Shown here one piece after another: positions 32,470-41,179 of a DNA stretch of 64,000 bases. Made by a program: the position numbers and the translations under genes. This stretch comes from JAIUNP01 sp020161975 (GTDB lineage Bacteria; Pseudomonadota; Alphaproteobacteria; Rhizobiales; Beijerinckiaceae). Location of the stretch: the NCBI GenBank assembly GCA_036745275.1, contig DAIOGK010000006.1, positions 1-64,000 on the forward strand. The letters run 5' to 3'. The notes beneath the pieces are model-generated. The model was not told where the DNA came from and searched no databases. It worked only from the letters and a program-made list of their open reading frames with translations. Within the stretch, counting starts at the first letter, position 1, and each line of letters starts with the position of its first letter.

Positions 32470-34689
32470 ATGCGCGGCGTCACGTGCCTCTTTGCCTTTT
32501 TGCTTGCTCTCGTCCTTCAGATGACGCCTGCTTCTGCGCAGGTGCCCGGCGCAAAGCCGGCGCCTGCCAAGAAGGCAGGCTCGGTGGAAGTGGTGCTGAC
32601 CGGCAAGGAAAGCCCGGAGACAGTCGAGCGGACCATCGCGGAGGCGACAAAATCGGGGGCTCACGTCACTGTGCGCGTGGCAGAACCGCCCGCCGAAACC
32701 AAGGTTGAGCAAGCTGGCGCACCCGCCGCCGGCAAGAAAGAGGACTTTTTAACAACGTTTGTGCGGGGCACCCTTTTGGGGCTGAAAGGCATTGCCGAAC
32801 TCCGCAACATCCCGAAGCGGTATGCCGAACACCACGCGCGAAACCAATCCAACCTGACTGCTGAAAACGCGCTTTACGGTGTGCTGATCCTGCTCATCGC
32901 CATTGCGGCCGGCTATGCCGCGTGGAAAGTCGCGCTGCGCCTGCTCGAAAACCGCGCGATGGTGACTGCGGAGCCGCAGACGCTGGTCAAACGCGTCGGC
33001 GCCTCGCTCCGAATCGCCTTGGCCGATGTGATCGGCATTGCCGTTTACTTCGGACTTTCGCAGGCACTGAACGAAAACCTCATTCTGCCGAAGTCGGAAG
33101 CGGTCTCCGAATTTCTCGCGATCGTGATCGAACAGAGCCGCCATGCACTCGCCTATCTGGTGGTCGCTCGATTCCTGTTGAAGCCCCAGGCGAACGGCCA
33201 GCGGTTGCTGTCCATTCCACACGCGCGGGACTATCGCTGGCCGGTTATCATCTACAGCGTCCTTGGCCCGCTTTCCCATGCCATCACCAACATGCTCTAT
33301 CTCATCGGGGCCGAGCCGGGCGAGATCGCCGGCTGGTTCATGCTCGTCAGCACGTTGATCGTCGCCTACAAGACCTGGTTTTTCTGGTCGGCGCGGCACG
33401 ATATCGGCGCCCTGATCCTCTCCGGCGCACCGGAAGGAACGACGCCGGGACTGCTGCGGAATCTGTTGTCCCGCATCACGGGCCCGATCTTTGCGGCCTT
33501 CCCGCTGGTCATCTGGATCTTCGCGCGAGTTGCGGCGGTCTCCCCCAACATGGTCAAATGGGGAGATGCCATTGCGGCAACGCAGTTCTACGTCGTGCTG
33601 GGCCCCATCATCGCCGCCGGCGCGGCCCGGATCGTCCACAATCTTCTGACCCGCTCGCAAGCAGATTCGATATCGCCGATCGAACATGCGGTGCGCGAAA
33701 CCGGCGCAGCACTGGCGGGTGCCGGCGTTTGGGGCTTTGCCGTCTGGGATCTCGGGCGCGTGTGGTCAGACTACCTTGACAGCATGTTCGGGGCGGAGGG
33801 AATGGTTGAACTCGATCGGCTGAAGTCAGCCGCACTTTCGCTCATCGTCGGCTATCTGTGCTGGGTTTTCCTGCTGCGCCTCTTCGATGGCTATCTGCCG
33901 AAAAAGCGTTCGGCCTTTGCCGAGGATGAGAGCGACGATCACCAGCCCACCATCCAGTCGCGCCTGTCCAGCGTGCTGCCGGTGCTACGCGGCATCGCGC
34001 TCATTCTGGTTGCCGCCATCACGCTGCTGATCGTGCTGAACCGGCTGGGGGTCGACACCGCGCCGCTGCTGGCCGGTTTCGGCATCGCCGGCCTCGCCCT
34101 GTCGTTCGGCTCGCAGGCGCTGGTGCGCGATGTCGTATCCGGTATCTTCTTTCTTGCCGACGATGCCTTCCGCGTGGGCGAATATATCGATACCGGCAAG
34201 CTGAAGGGCGTTGTGGAGCGGATCACGCTGCGCGCCGTACAGTTGCGCCACCAGTCGGGCCTTGTGCACACAGTCCCCTATGGCCAGTTGCAGTCCGTTA
34301 CCAACGCCAGCCGCGACTGGGCGACCATCAAGTTCCAGATCCGCCTGGACCGCACGGCCGACATCGAAAAGACGCGCAAGACGATCAAGAAGATCGGACA
34401 GGATCTGATGAACCATCCCGAGTTCGGCTCGGATTTCATCATGCCGGTGAAGCTCCAGGGCATCACCGACATCCAGGACAACGCGCTGGTTGCAAGGGTG
34501 AAGTTTACGGCCAAACCGTTCCGCACCAGCCAGATCCAGCGCGAGGCGCTGAAGCGCATCTATCTCGGCCTCACAGAGGCCGGGGTTCCGCTGGCGACAA
34601 ACTCGGTCAACGTGCGCTCGGGTACGCCAGAGGCGGCAGCGGCGGCCTACGCTTCGGCTGTGGCGCAGGCCCCGCAGCCGGCGTCGTGA
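32470..34689 (+). CDS. Large MscS-family mechanosensitive channel
   Basis: A 739-residue member of the MscS family with a large N-terminal extension. Signal peptide (VTCLFAFLLALVLQMTPASAQ), then a periplasmic stretch of about 90 residues, several membrane helices, and the MscS core at about 530-640: GFGIAGLALSFGSQALVRDVVSG with the Gly/Ala-rich pore helix, FFLADDAFRVGEYI, and VPYGQLQSVTN in the cytoplasmic beta domain. These channels release solutes on osmotic downshift. The extended architecture is like YbdG/MscM-type members. It converges on the DUF1428 gene, with four bases between. Confidence 0.88.
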   Translation: MRGVTCLFAFLLALVLQMTPASAQVPGAKPAPAKKAGSVEVVLTGKESPETVERTIAEATKSGAHVTVRVAEPPAETKVEQAGAPAAGKKEDFLTTFVRGTLLGLKGIAELRNIPKRYAEHHARNQSNLTAENALYGVLILLIAIAAGYAAWKVALRLLENRAMVTAEPQTLVKRVGASLRIALADVIGIAVYFGLSQALNENLILPKSEAVSEFLAIVIEQSRHALAYLVVARFLLKPQANGQRLLSIPHARDYRWPVIIYSVLGPLSHAITNMLYLIGAEPGEIAGWFMLVSTLIVAYKTWFFWSARHDIGALILSGAPEGTTPGLLRNLLSRITGPIFAAFPLVIWIFARVAAVSPNMVKWGDAIAATQFYVVLGPIIAAGAARIVHNLLTRSQADSISPIEHAVRETGAALAGAGVWGFAVWDLGRVWSDYLDSMFGAEGMVELDRLKSAALSLIVGYLCWVFLLRLFDGYLPKKRSAFAEDESDDHQPTIQSRLSSVLPVLRGIALILVAAITLLIVLNRLGVDTAPLLAGFGIAGLALSFGSQALVRDVVSGIFFLADDAFRVGEYIDTGKLKGVVERITLRAVQLRHQSGLVHTVPYGQLQSVTNASRDWATIKFQIRLDRTADIEKTRKTIKKIGQDLMNHPEFGSDFIMPVKLQGITDIQDNALVARVKFTAKPFRTSQIQREALKRIYLGLTEAGVPLATNSVNVRSGTPEAAAAAYASAVAQAPQPAS

Positions 34690-34693
34690 CGGG

Positions 34694-35044
34694 TCAAAGG
34701 TCGAGCAGCCCCTCGAAGCCGCCGTAGATGAGGCGCTTTCCGTCAAACGGCATCGGCGCCACCTCCGGCGCCATGCGGGGATCAGCCATCATGGCAGCCC
34801 AGCCGGCATCGCGACGGGCCTTGTCCGGCCATTGCACCCAGGAAAAGACGACCGTTTCGTCCGGCGCTTTCTTCACAGCCAAGGGGAAGGAAGTCAGCTT
34901 GCCATCCGGCACATCGGCACCCCAGCACTCCACAACGCGCAGGGCGCCATGCTCCTTGAAGATCGCGCCCATTGTCTCGGCGTGCCGGATGTAGGCCTCC
35001 TTGTTCGCATTCGGAACGGCGGCGACAAAGCCGTCAACAAACAT
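34694..35044 (-). CDS. DUF1428 domain protein
   Basis: A 116-residue protein of the DUF1428 family (dimeric alpha-beta barrel, EthD-like size). It starts MFVDGFVAAVPNANKEAYI. Hallmarks include EHGALRVVECWGADVPDG, KLTSFPLAVK, DETVVFSWVQWPDKARRDA, and the C-terminal MPFDGKRLIYGGFE. Function unknown. The start is decided by the family; the longer open frame is not conserved. It is divergent from the VOC gene, sharing a 225-base region that carries an inverted repeat at 35150-35201. Confidence 0.85.
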   Translation of the reverse strand: MFVDGFVAAVPNANKEAYIRHAETMGAIFKEHGALRVVECWGADVPDGKLTSFPLAVKKAPDETVVFSWVQWPDKARRDAGWAAMMADPRMAPEVAPMPFDGKRLIYGGFEGLLDL

Positions 35045-35149
35045 GTGGGTCTCCGTTGGCGTTTGAATTTCAGGGAGCAATGCGCGGTGTCCTGTCAACT
35101 TTGGCATACACCGCGCTCGCATGACGCGGCACTTGAAGACATTCCGGAA

Positions 35150-35201
35150 AGCAGAATCAATTGAATCCCTTGGCTGGGAGTCCGGATCAAGTGAATCTGC
35201 T
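35150..35201. promoter_or_regulatory. Imperfect inverted repeat between two genes
   Basis: The arm 35150-35168 (AGCAGAATCAATTGAATCC) matches the reverse complement of 35184-35201 with three differences, and holds an inner palindrome TCAATTGA. It lies in the gap between the divergent DUF1428 and VOC genes. It could be an operator. Confidence 0.3.
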
Positions 35202-35269
35202 CCATCATGCAACGAATCAACGCCTTTAGATTGTGATTCAGCTTTGTTTTCAACTTTAAGGAGAGTTCA

Positions 35270-35770
35270 ATGAGCAAGCATATTCTGAATGAAGGGATAC
35301 ATTCCCTCAACGCCTACATGACCATCGCGGATGCGCCCGCGGCCATCGAATTCTACAAGAAAGCGTTCGGCGCGCGGGAGTTGATCCGGATGCCGACACC
35401 CGATGGCAAGATCATGCATGCCTCGCTGGTCATCGGCGATTCCTGCCTGATGATCACCGAGGAGGCGCCTGAATGGGGCGCGCTCGGGCCGCGGGCACGG
35501 GGCGGCAGTTCGGTCTCGATCAACCTGCAAGTGCCGAATGTCGATGAGGTGTTCGCCCGCGCCATTGCCTGCGGGGCGACCGTGAAAATGCCGGTGGCGG
35601 ATATGTTCTGGGGGGACCGTTTCGGCATGTTGACCGACCCGTTCGGACATGAATGGTCGATCGCCACGCACATCAAGGACATGACCGCCGAAGAGATGCT
35701 CGAAGCGGGCAAGCAGGCCATGGCCAATATGGCCGGCGGGCCGGATTGCGCTGGCGGGCAGCAGGGGTGA
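35270..35770 (+). CDS. VOC family protein (PhnB/glyoxalase-like)
   Basis: A 166-residue protein of the vicinal oxygen chelate superfamily. Paired beta-alpha-beta-beta-beta units start at LNAYMTIADAPAAIEFYKKAF and SINLQVPNVDEVFARA, with the conserved WGDRFGMLTDPFGHEWSIATH near the C-terminus. Such proteins include metal-dependent isomerases, dioxygenases and antibiotic-binding proteins. The PhnB/YdeM-like subgroup is often of unknown function. A strong ribosome-binding site (AAGGAGAG) precedes the ATG. The last 35 residues (MTAEEMLEAGKQAMANM) are a typical extension. Confidence 0.85.
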   Translation: MSKHILNEGIHSLNAYMTIADAPAAIEFYKKAFGARELIRMPTPDGKIMHASLVIGDSCLMITEEAPEWGALGPRARGGSSVSINLQVPNVDEVFARAIACGATVKMPVADMFWGDRFGMLTDPFGHEWSIATHIKDMTAEEMLEAGKQAMANMAGGPDCAGGQQG

Positions 35771-35809
35771 GACCATCCGCCCTCCCCTGCGCGGGGGGCA
35801 AACTCCTGT

Positions 35810-36322
35810 TTACTTCAGGAAATCCCCGCACTTCTGCACATCGCCCGTCGCACCCCAGGGCATGACCGGCACGGTGGAGGTCGAGTTCTTCGGCGAGCCG
35901 TCGATCAGTTTGTCGGAATAGGACATGTATACGAGCACGTTGCGCTTGGCGTCACAGCCGCGCACCACCTGCATCCGCTTGAAAAACAGCGAACGTGACT
36001 GGCGATAGACCACATCGCCCTGCTCCATCTTCGACTTGAACTTCACCGGCCCGACCTGGCGACAAGCCAGCGACACATCCGAAAGCTGCTCGGCAAGACC
36101 AAGCGAGCCGGAGATGCCTCCCTTTTCCGGCACGGTGAAATAGCAGGCAACGCCCTCAACCTCGGGGTCGTCGATCACATAGGTCGCCAGCTTGTCATCG
36201 GGGGTCAGCAGCTTGAACACCGTCGATTTCTTGAAGATCAGTTCGGCATCCTGCGCGGCCACGGGCGCAGCGGCCAGCAGCGTTGCAAAACCGAGAGCGA
36301 GCGGGGCAAGGAATGGGCGCAT
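35810..36322 (-). CDS. creA: CreA family periplasmic protein
   Basis: A 170-residue exported protein of the CreA family. Signal peptide (ALGFATLLAAAPVAA, then QDAELIF), and the family body with STVFKLLTPDDKL, DPEVEGVACYFTVPEKGGI, GLAEQLSDVSLACRQVGP, and the C-terminal CDAKRNVLVYMSYSD plus DGSPKNSTSTVPVMPWG. The name derives from its position beside creBCD in enterics; no biochemical role is established. It converges on the VOC gene 39 bases away. Confidence 0.92.
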   Translation of the reverse strand: MRPFLAPLALGFATLLAAAPVAAQDAELIFKKSTVFKLLTPDDKLATYVIDDPEVEGVACYFTVPEKGGISGSLGLAEQLSDVSLACRQVGPVKFKSKMEQGDVVYRQSRSLFFKRMQVVRGCDAKRNVLVYMSYSDKLIDGSPKNSTSTVPVMPWGATGDVQKCGDFLK

Positions 36323-36447
36323 GGACGTCTCCGTGAATGGCCCAGCCTATATGGGACAGGAAACCGGAAATGCAAAGACCGCCCCGATAGACATCCAAAT
36401 GGCAATTGCTAGAGTTTGTCTGTTCAACAACACTCTCGGGAGCTTCC

Positions 36448-37413
36448 ATGAAACGCCTTTTCGCCGCGCTGGCCCTGACTGCCGCCACGCTGGTGTTCCC
36501 TGTTCTCGCCCAGGATTATCCGAGCAAGCCCGTGACGCTGGTGGTGCCGTTCGCGCCCGGCGGTTCGTCGGATGTGATCTCCCGCTTCGTCGGCCAGAAG
36601 CTGTCCGAGTTGTGGAAACAGTCGGTCATCGTCGACAACAAGGCGGGCGGTGCCGGCCAGATCGCCATGCAGGCGGTCGCCCGCTCGGCACCGGATGGCT
36701 ACACGCTGATCCTCGGCCACATCGGCACGCTGGCGGTGAACCCGGCGATGTTCGAGAAACTCGCCTATGACTACAAGAAGGAGTTTTCGCCCGTGGCGAT
36801 GCTGGCCATCGTGCCCTCCGCCATCGGGGTAAACCCCGATCTGCCGATCAAGGACATCAAGGACCTCATCGCCTATTCCAAGGCCAATCCTGGCAAGCTG
36901 AACTACGGTTCGGCGGGCAACGGCTCGGCCGGGCATCTGGCCATGGAATATTTCAAGGATACCGCGAAGGTCGATGCCCAGCATGTGCCCTACAAGGGGA
37001 CGGGCCCGATGCTGACCGACCTGCTCTCCGGCCAAACGCAGCTGACCTACAACGGCATCCTGCCGCTGGTGCCTCATGCCAAGTCCGGCAAGCTCCGCAT
37101 CATTGCCGTCGGCAGCCCCAAGCGTCTGCCGCTGATGCCTGATGTGCCGACCGTCGAGGAACAGGGCTATCCCGGCTTCGAGACCTCGCAATGGTATGGC
37201 ATTCTGGCCCCCAAGGGCACGCCGGACGCCATCATCAAGAAGCTGAATGCCGACATCAACAAGGTGCTGGCCGAGCCTGACATCCAGAAGCGGTTGCAGG
37301 ATGACGGCGCTGTCGCCGGCTCGGGCTCTCCGGAGGATTTCGGCAAGTATATCGACGCCGAGGAAAAGCGCTGGGGTCCGGTCGTGAAGAAGGCCGGCAT
37401 CAAGCCGGATTGA
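36448..37413 (+). CDS. Bug/TctC-type periplasmic binding protein
   Basis: A 321-residue extracytoplasmic solute receptor of the Bug (TctC) family that feeds tripartite tricarboxylate transporters. Signal peptide MKRLFAALALTAATLVFPVLA, then the classic QDYPSKPVTLVVPFAPGGSSDVISR and YGSAGNGSAGHLAMEYFK, with the ligand loops in GTGPMLTDLLSGQ. Ligands are usually carboxylates. No tctA or tctB is near, so it is an orphan. The ATG at 36448 is chosen because of the signal peptide. Confidence 0.92.
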   Translation: MKRLFAALALTAATLVFPVLAQDYPSKPVTLVVPFAPGGSSDVISRFVGQKLSELWKQSVIVDNKAGGAGQIAMQAVARSAPDGYTLILGHIGTLAVNPAMFEKLAYDYKKEFSPVAMLAIVPSAIGVNPDLPIKDIKDLIAYSKANPGKLNYGSAGNGSAGHLAMEYFKDTAKVDAQHVPYKGTGPMLTDLLSGQTQLTYNGILPLVPHAKSGKLRIIAVGSPKRLPLMPDVPTVEEQGYPGFETSQWYGILAPKGTPDAIIKKLNADINKVLAEPDIQKRLQDDGAVAGSGSPEDFGKYIDAEEKRWGPVVKKAGIKPD

Positions 37414-37507
37414 TTCTGCGCAAAACTGTGCCTTCGCGCATCGCCGCCCATTGCGGATGGCGGTGCGCGGCGGCATGGTGCGCGCCGGTTCCGAAGGAGT
37501 TTACGAC

Positions 37508-38590
37508 ATGAAACGCAGAGCGTTCCTGACAGCCGGTGCGGCAGGCGCCATGGCAGCGGTTGCCAGCCCGGCGCTGGCCCAATCGACGCCGGAGATCCGC
37601 TGGCGCCTGACATCGAGCTTTCCCAAATCGCTCGACACGATCTATGGCACAGCCGAGACCTTCGCCCGCTATGTGCGCGAGGCGACGGGCGGCAAGTTCG
37701 AGATCCAGACCTTTTCCGCCGGCGAGATCATCCCTGGTCTTCAGGCCCTCGATGCCGTCTCGAACGGCTCCATCGAGATGGCCCATACGCCAACCTACTT
37801 CTACACCGGCAAGGACATGACGCTGGGCCTTGGCACCGGCATTCCCTTCGGTCTCAACTCCCGGCTCCAGCATTCCTGGTGGCATTTCGGCGGTGGTGAG
37901 GCCATCGTCAACGAGGCGATGAAGCCCTTCGGCGTCTATTCGATCCCCTGCGGCAACTCCGGCACGCAGATGGGCGGATTCTTCCGCAAGGAGATCAAGT
38001 CGGTCGAGGATCTCAAGGGGCTGAAATTCCGCATCGGTGGCCTTGGCGGCGCGGTGCTGGCAAAGCTCGGCGTCGTGCCGCAACAGATCGCACCCGGTGA
38101 CGTCTATCCGGCGCTGGAGCGCGGCACCATCGACGCGGCGGAATTCGTTGGGCCTTATGATGACGAGAAACTCGGTCTGGGCAAGGTCGCGCCCTATTAC
38201 TACTATCCCGGATGGTGGGAGGGCGGCGCCATGCTGCATCTCTGCATCAACGCCGCAAAGTGGAACGAACTGACGCCGCAGTATCAGGCGATCGTGCGCC
38301 AGGCCTGCGAGGCGGCGAACAACTGGATGCTGGCCAAATATGACGCCGTGAACCCACCGGCGCTGGCGCGGCTCGTTAATTCCGGCGTTCATCTGCGCCC
38401 CTTCCCGCTCGACACGATCGATGCAGCACAGAAGGCCGCGACGGCGTTTTACGCCGAGGTCAGCGCCAAGAATCCGCTGTTCAAGAAGGGCTATGACTCC
38501 ATGCTCGCCTTCCGCAAGGAGGGATACACCTGGTGGCAGGCGGGTGAATACGCCTATGACAGCTACATGATCCGCATGACGCGGGGCTGA
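37508..38590 (+). CDS. TRAP substrate-binding protein, TakP-like
   Basis: A 360-residue DctP-family receptor with a twin-arginine signal (MKRRAFLTAGAAGAMAAVASPALA). The region YYYYPGWWEGGAMLHL and the segment around FRIGGLGGAVLAKLGVVPQ match the 2-oxoacid (pyruvate-type) receptor TakP, where a Na-bridged carboxylate is bound. No dctQ/dctM gene is adjacent, so it must work with membrane subunits encoded elsewhere. It lies 94 bases after the Bug protein on the same strand. Confidence 0.9.
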   Translation: MKRRAFLTAGAAGAMAAVASPALAQSTPEIRWRLTSSFPKSLDTIYGTAETFARYVREATGGKFEIQTFSAGEIIPGLQALDAVSNGSIEMAHTPTYFYTGKDMTLGLGTGIPFGLNSRLQHSWWHFGGGEAIVNEAMKPFGVYSIPCGNSGTQMGGFFRKEIKSVEDLKGLKFRIGGLGGAVLAKLGVVPQQIAPGDVYPALERGTIDAAEFVGPYDDEKLGLGKVAPYYYYPGWWEGGAMLHLCINAAKWNELTPQYQAIVRQACEAANNWMLAKYDAVNPPALARLVNSGVHLRPFPLDTIDAAQKAATAFYAEVSAKNPLFKKGYDSMLAFRKEGYTWWQAGEYAYDSYMIRMTRG

Positions 38591-38619
38591 GGCGCGTCAG
38601 CCTTCGACCGGTCATAATT

Positions 38620-38647
38620 TTCCCCGCCTGTTCTGCCGGGCGGGGAA
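38620..38647 (+). terminator. Possible weak terminator hairpin
   Basis: Nine-pair stem TTCCCCGCC/GGCGGGGAA with a ten-base loop, 30 bases after the TakP-like gene stop. No clear T run follows, so termination is uncertain. Confidence 0.35.
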
Positions 38648-38753
38648 CTGTCTTGCCGGGTCCAGCGTCTTCACGGCGTGGCCGGTGTCACAGTTTTGAC
38701 GCGGTTTTTCCTATTGTACTCGGAATGGTGAATTCAGGCTTCCCTCGGTCGCG

Positions 38754-38770
38754 TTAATGGTTCACTAACC
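38754..38770. promoter_or_regulatory. CtrA-like box TTAA-N7-CTAACC
   Basis: One base off the TTAA-N7-TTAA consensus, 64-80 bases before the first DUF2865 gene. A separate TTAACC follows around 38790. The 243-base gap 38591-38833 otherwise holds no gene. Confidence 0.25.
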
Positions 38771-38833
38771 ACGCACATTCAGGATCGCTTAACCACTGTC
38801 TCACGGCGGAATGCCGGGAAAGCCAGACCGCGC

Positions 38834-39997
38834 ATGACACGCAGCGTCGGAGTTTTCGCAAGGACATTCAGGCTCTTCAGAGCGCCTGTCCGGGCCGTTG
38901 CCGTGACCGTGGCCATGCTCGTCGCCGGACAGGAGGCGCTGGCGCAGTCCGCTGTCTGCCGGCAGATTGAATCGGAACTCGCCGGCATCGGTCGCGGCGG
39001 CGGCAATCCGCGCCTGGCACAGCAGGCCCGGGCCCGCCTCGGCGCCATTCAGGACCGGATGGCGCAGCTGGGTTGTAATCGCGGCGGTTTCCTGTTCGGG
39101 CCGCAGCCGCCGGCCGAATGCGGCAGTCTGCGCGCCCAGTACAATGCTGCGGCCAACCAGCACGCAGCGGCCACGCAGCAATCCGGCGGCAGCTCGGCAA
39201 GGCGCGCGCAGTTGATGGCGGCGCTCGATGCCAACAACTGCCGCGGCGACCGGCGGCAGCGGCAGGATCTCGCCGTAACGCAATCGGCACCGCAGCCACC
39301 GCGCCAACGCGGCTTTTTTGAAATGCTGTTTGGCGGCGGACAATCCCAACCGGCCTATGCCACCGAGACGGTGCCGCAGGCGGCGGAACCCGATCCGAAC
39401 GCCAAAAAGCCTGACGACAAGCGCAAGGTGACGCTGGGCGGCAACATGCCGATCTGCGTGCGCACCTGCGACGGTTATTTCTTCCCCGTGAACTATCAGG
39501 GCGCGGACGACGATAATTACGAAGAAGTCTGTAGAGCCTCCTGCCCCAACGCGACGACGGAACTCTACTGGATGCGGGCCGGGGCTGACCTCGACACCGC
39601 CGTTGCGCCGGGCGGCAAGGCCTATAGCTCCATGCCCGCCGCGTTCCGCTACCGGCAGGCCTATGATCCCACCTGCACCTGCAAGAAGCCCGACGAGAGC
39701 TGGGCCATGGCCCTGCGCGAGGCGGACCAGCTGGTGCGGGACCGCCGTTCGGATATCACCGTAACGAAAGAGCGCTCCGACGAGATGGCGCGCCCCCTGC
39801 CGCCGCGTGAACTGCGTGGTGTGCGCAACAAACAGGCCGCGACCAAGGCGCCAGATCCTGAAATGCGCGCGCCCATCGCCGATATCGATGGCAATGGTCG
39901 CCTTGATTCCCAGGCCGGCGAAACGCGTGAAGTCACCAGCCCGGGCGGCGCCACCCGCAACATCCGCGTGCTGACGCCAAACATCTCCATCGACTGA
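38834..39997 (+). CDS. DUF2865 secreted protein, longer copy
   Basis: A 387-residue exported protein. N-terminal signal (VAVTVAMLVAGQEALAQS); an N-terminal Cys-bearing helical section of about 120 residues (CRQIESEL...QLGCNR...ECGSLRAQYN); a variable linker; and a C-terminal DUF2865 core at about 205-310 with CVRTCDGYFFPVNYQG, CRASCPN, AFRYRQAYD and TCTCKKPD, giving six regularly placed cysteines. Function unknown. The start ATG has no good ribosome-binding site. A second DUF2865 gene follows 147 bases downstream. Confidence 0.8.
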   Translation: MTRSVGVFARTFRLFRAPVRAVAVTVAMLVAGQEALAQSAVCRQIESELAGIGRGGGNPRLAQQARARLGAIQDRMAQLGCNRGGFLFGPQPPAECGSLRAQYNAAANQHAAATQQSGGSSARRAQLMAALDANNCRGDRRQRQDLAVTQSAPQPPRQRGFFEMLFGGGQSQPAYATETVPQAAEPDPNAKKPDDKRKVTLGGNMPICVRTCDGYFFPVNYQGADDDNYEEVCRASCPNATTELYWMRAGADLDTAVAPGGKAYSSMPAAFRYRQAYDPTCTCKKPDESWAMALREADQLVRDRRSDITVTKERSDEMARPLPPRELRGVRNKQAATKAPDPEMRAPIADIDGNGRLDSQAGETREVTSPGGATRNIRVLTPNISID

Positions 39998-40144
39998 GTT
40001 TTCAGACGCGGTTAACCACGTCGAACGATTACCGGCGACCTTACGTCATTACAGGCGCCCGAACGCGCCTTTCTTTACTCATCGCAGGTCTCATTGCCCC
40101 TCGCGCCCGCTCGTGGCGCGCGCTTCATGCGAGGGGGTTTGGTT

Positions 40145-41179
40145 ATGGCGAGGCTGGCGGTTGCGACAGCCCTGATGCTGGCGGTGCTGGGCGGTGCATC
40201 GGCAGCGGAACAGGGCTCCCTCGAAAAGACAGGCAATTTCCTCGGCTCGCTCCTCGGCATTCGTGGCGCAGTGCCCGCTGAACCGATGAAACTGACGGTG
40301 GAGCCTGCGCCCAAAGCCAAGGGCGCGAACGCCGGTGATACCAAGGCGACAGAGGCGAAGGCCAAGGATGTGAAGGCTGCGCCGGCCGCCGCAAAGCCAG
40401 CCCATGCGAAAGCGGAAGGCAAACCGAAAGCTTCGGCCAAGGCTGACGCGAACACCGACACCAAGGCCAGGGCGCCGGCGGCATCCACTCCGGCCCCGGA
40501 TGGCGCGGTGCAGACCACGGCCATTGATCCAGCCATTACAGAGCCGGCAAAGCCGAAGAAGGCGCTCGGCCCGTTCCGGGGCGGCGGCAATCAGGCTGTC
40601 TGCGTGCGCACCTGTGACGGCTTCTTCTTTCCGGTCAATTACGAGGGCGCCAAGTCTGATGATCGTTATGCCGAGGCCTGCGCCAATTCCTGCCCGGCTT
40701 CGCGCACGGAAGTCTATTTCATGCCGCGCGGCGGCGACCTGCGGCAGGCGGCGACGGCCAGCGGCGAGCGCTACACCGCGCTCGACACTGCCTTCCGTTA
40801 TCGCAAGGAGCGGGATGCAAGCTGCTCCTGCAAGTCGGATGGCCAATCCTGGGCCGAAGTGCTGAAGCCGGTCGATCCGCTGATCAAGCACGGCAAGGAT
40901 GATGTGATCGTGACGCCTGAGAAGTCGCTGGAACTCGCGCGTCCGAGCGAGCCTGACCTCGCCAAGGCCGAGATGATCGCCAATGCACCGCAAAAATCCG
41001 GCAAGAAGGCCAGCAAAAAGGCCGAAAAGCGCGAGGCCAAAGGCACAAAGCCAACCAATGCGCAGGCTGTGGTCAACCCCGGTCAGACGTTGGGAAGATC
41101 CGGCCCCTGGCGCAACACGACAAAGTTCATGAAGGCCGACATGGAGCCGACCGCCTCCATCAGGACAGACGCCCGCTAA
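40145..41179 (+). CDS. DUF2865 secreted protein, shorter copy
   Basis: A 344-residue paralogue of the preceding gene. Signal peptide MARLAVATALMLAVLGGASAA, then a Lys/Ala-rich linker with poly-lysine-alanine bias (about 50-120), then the DUF2865 core with CVRTCDGFFFPVNYEGA, CANSCPASRTEVYFMPRGG, AFRYRKERDASCSCKSD. The six core cysteines are in the same places as in the first copy. The tail is basic (KKASKKAEKREAKGTK). GAGGGGG precedes the ATG at 40145. Its end overlaps the convergent gltX by 20 bases. Confidence 0.8.
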   Translation: MARLAVATALMLAVLGGASAAEQGSLEKTGNFLGSLLGIRGAVPAEPMKLTVEPAPKAKGANAGDTKATEAKAKDVKAAPAAAKPAHAKAEGKPKASAKADANTDTKARAPAASTPAPDGAVQTTAIDPAITEPAKPKKALGPFRGGGNQAVCVRTCDGFFFPVNYEGAKSDDRYAEACANSCPASRTEVYFMPRGGDLRQAATASGERYTALDTAFRYRKERDASCSCKSDGQSWAEVLKPVDPLIKHGKDDVIVTPEKSLELARPSEPDLAKAEMIANAPQKSGKKASKKAEKREAKGTKPTNAQAVVNPGQTLGRSGPWRNTTKFMKADMEPTASIRTDAR

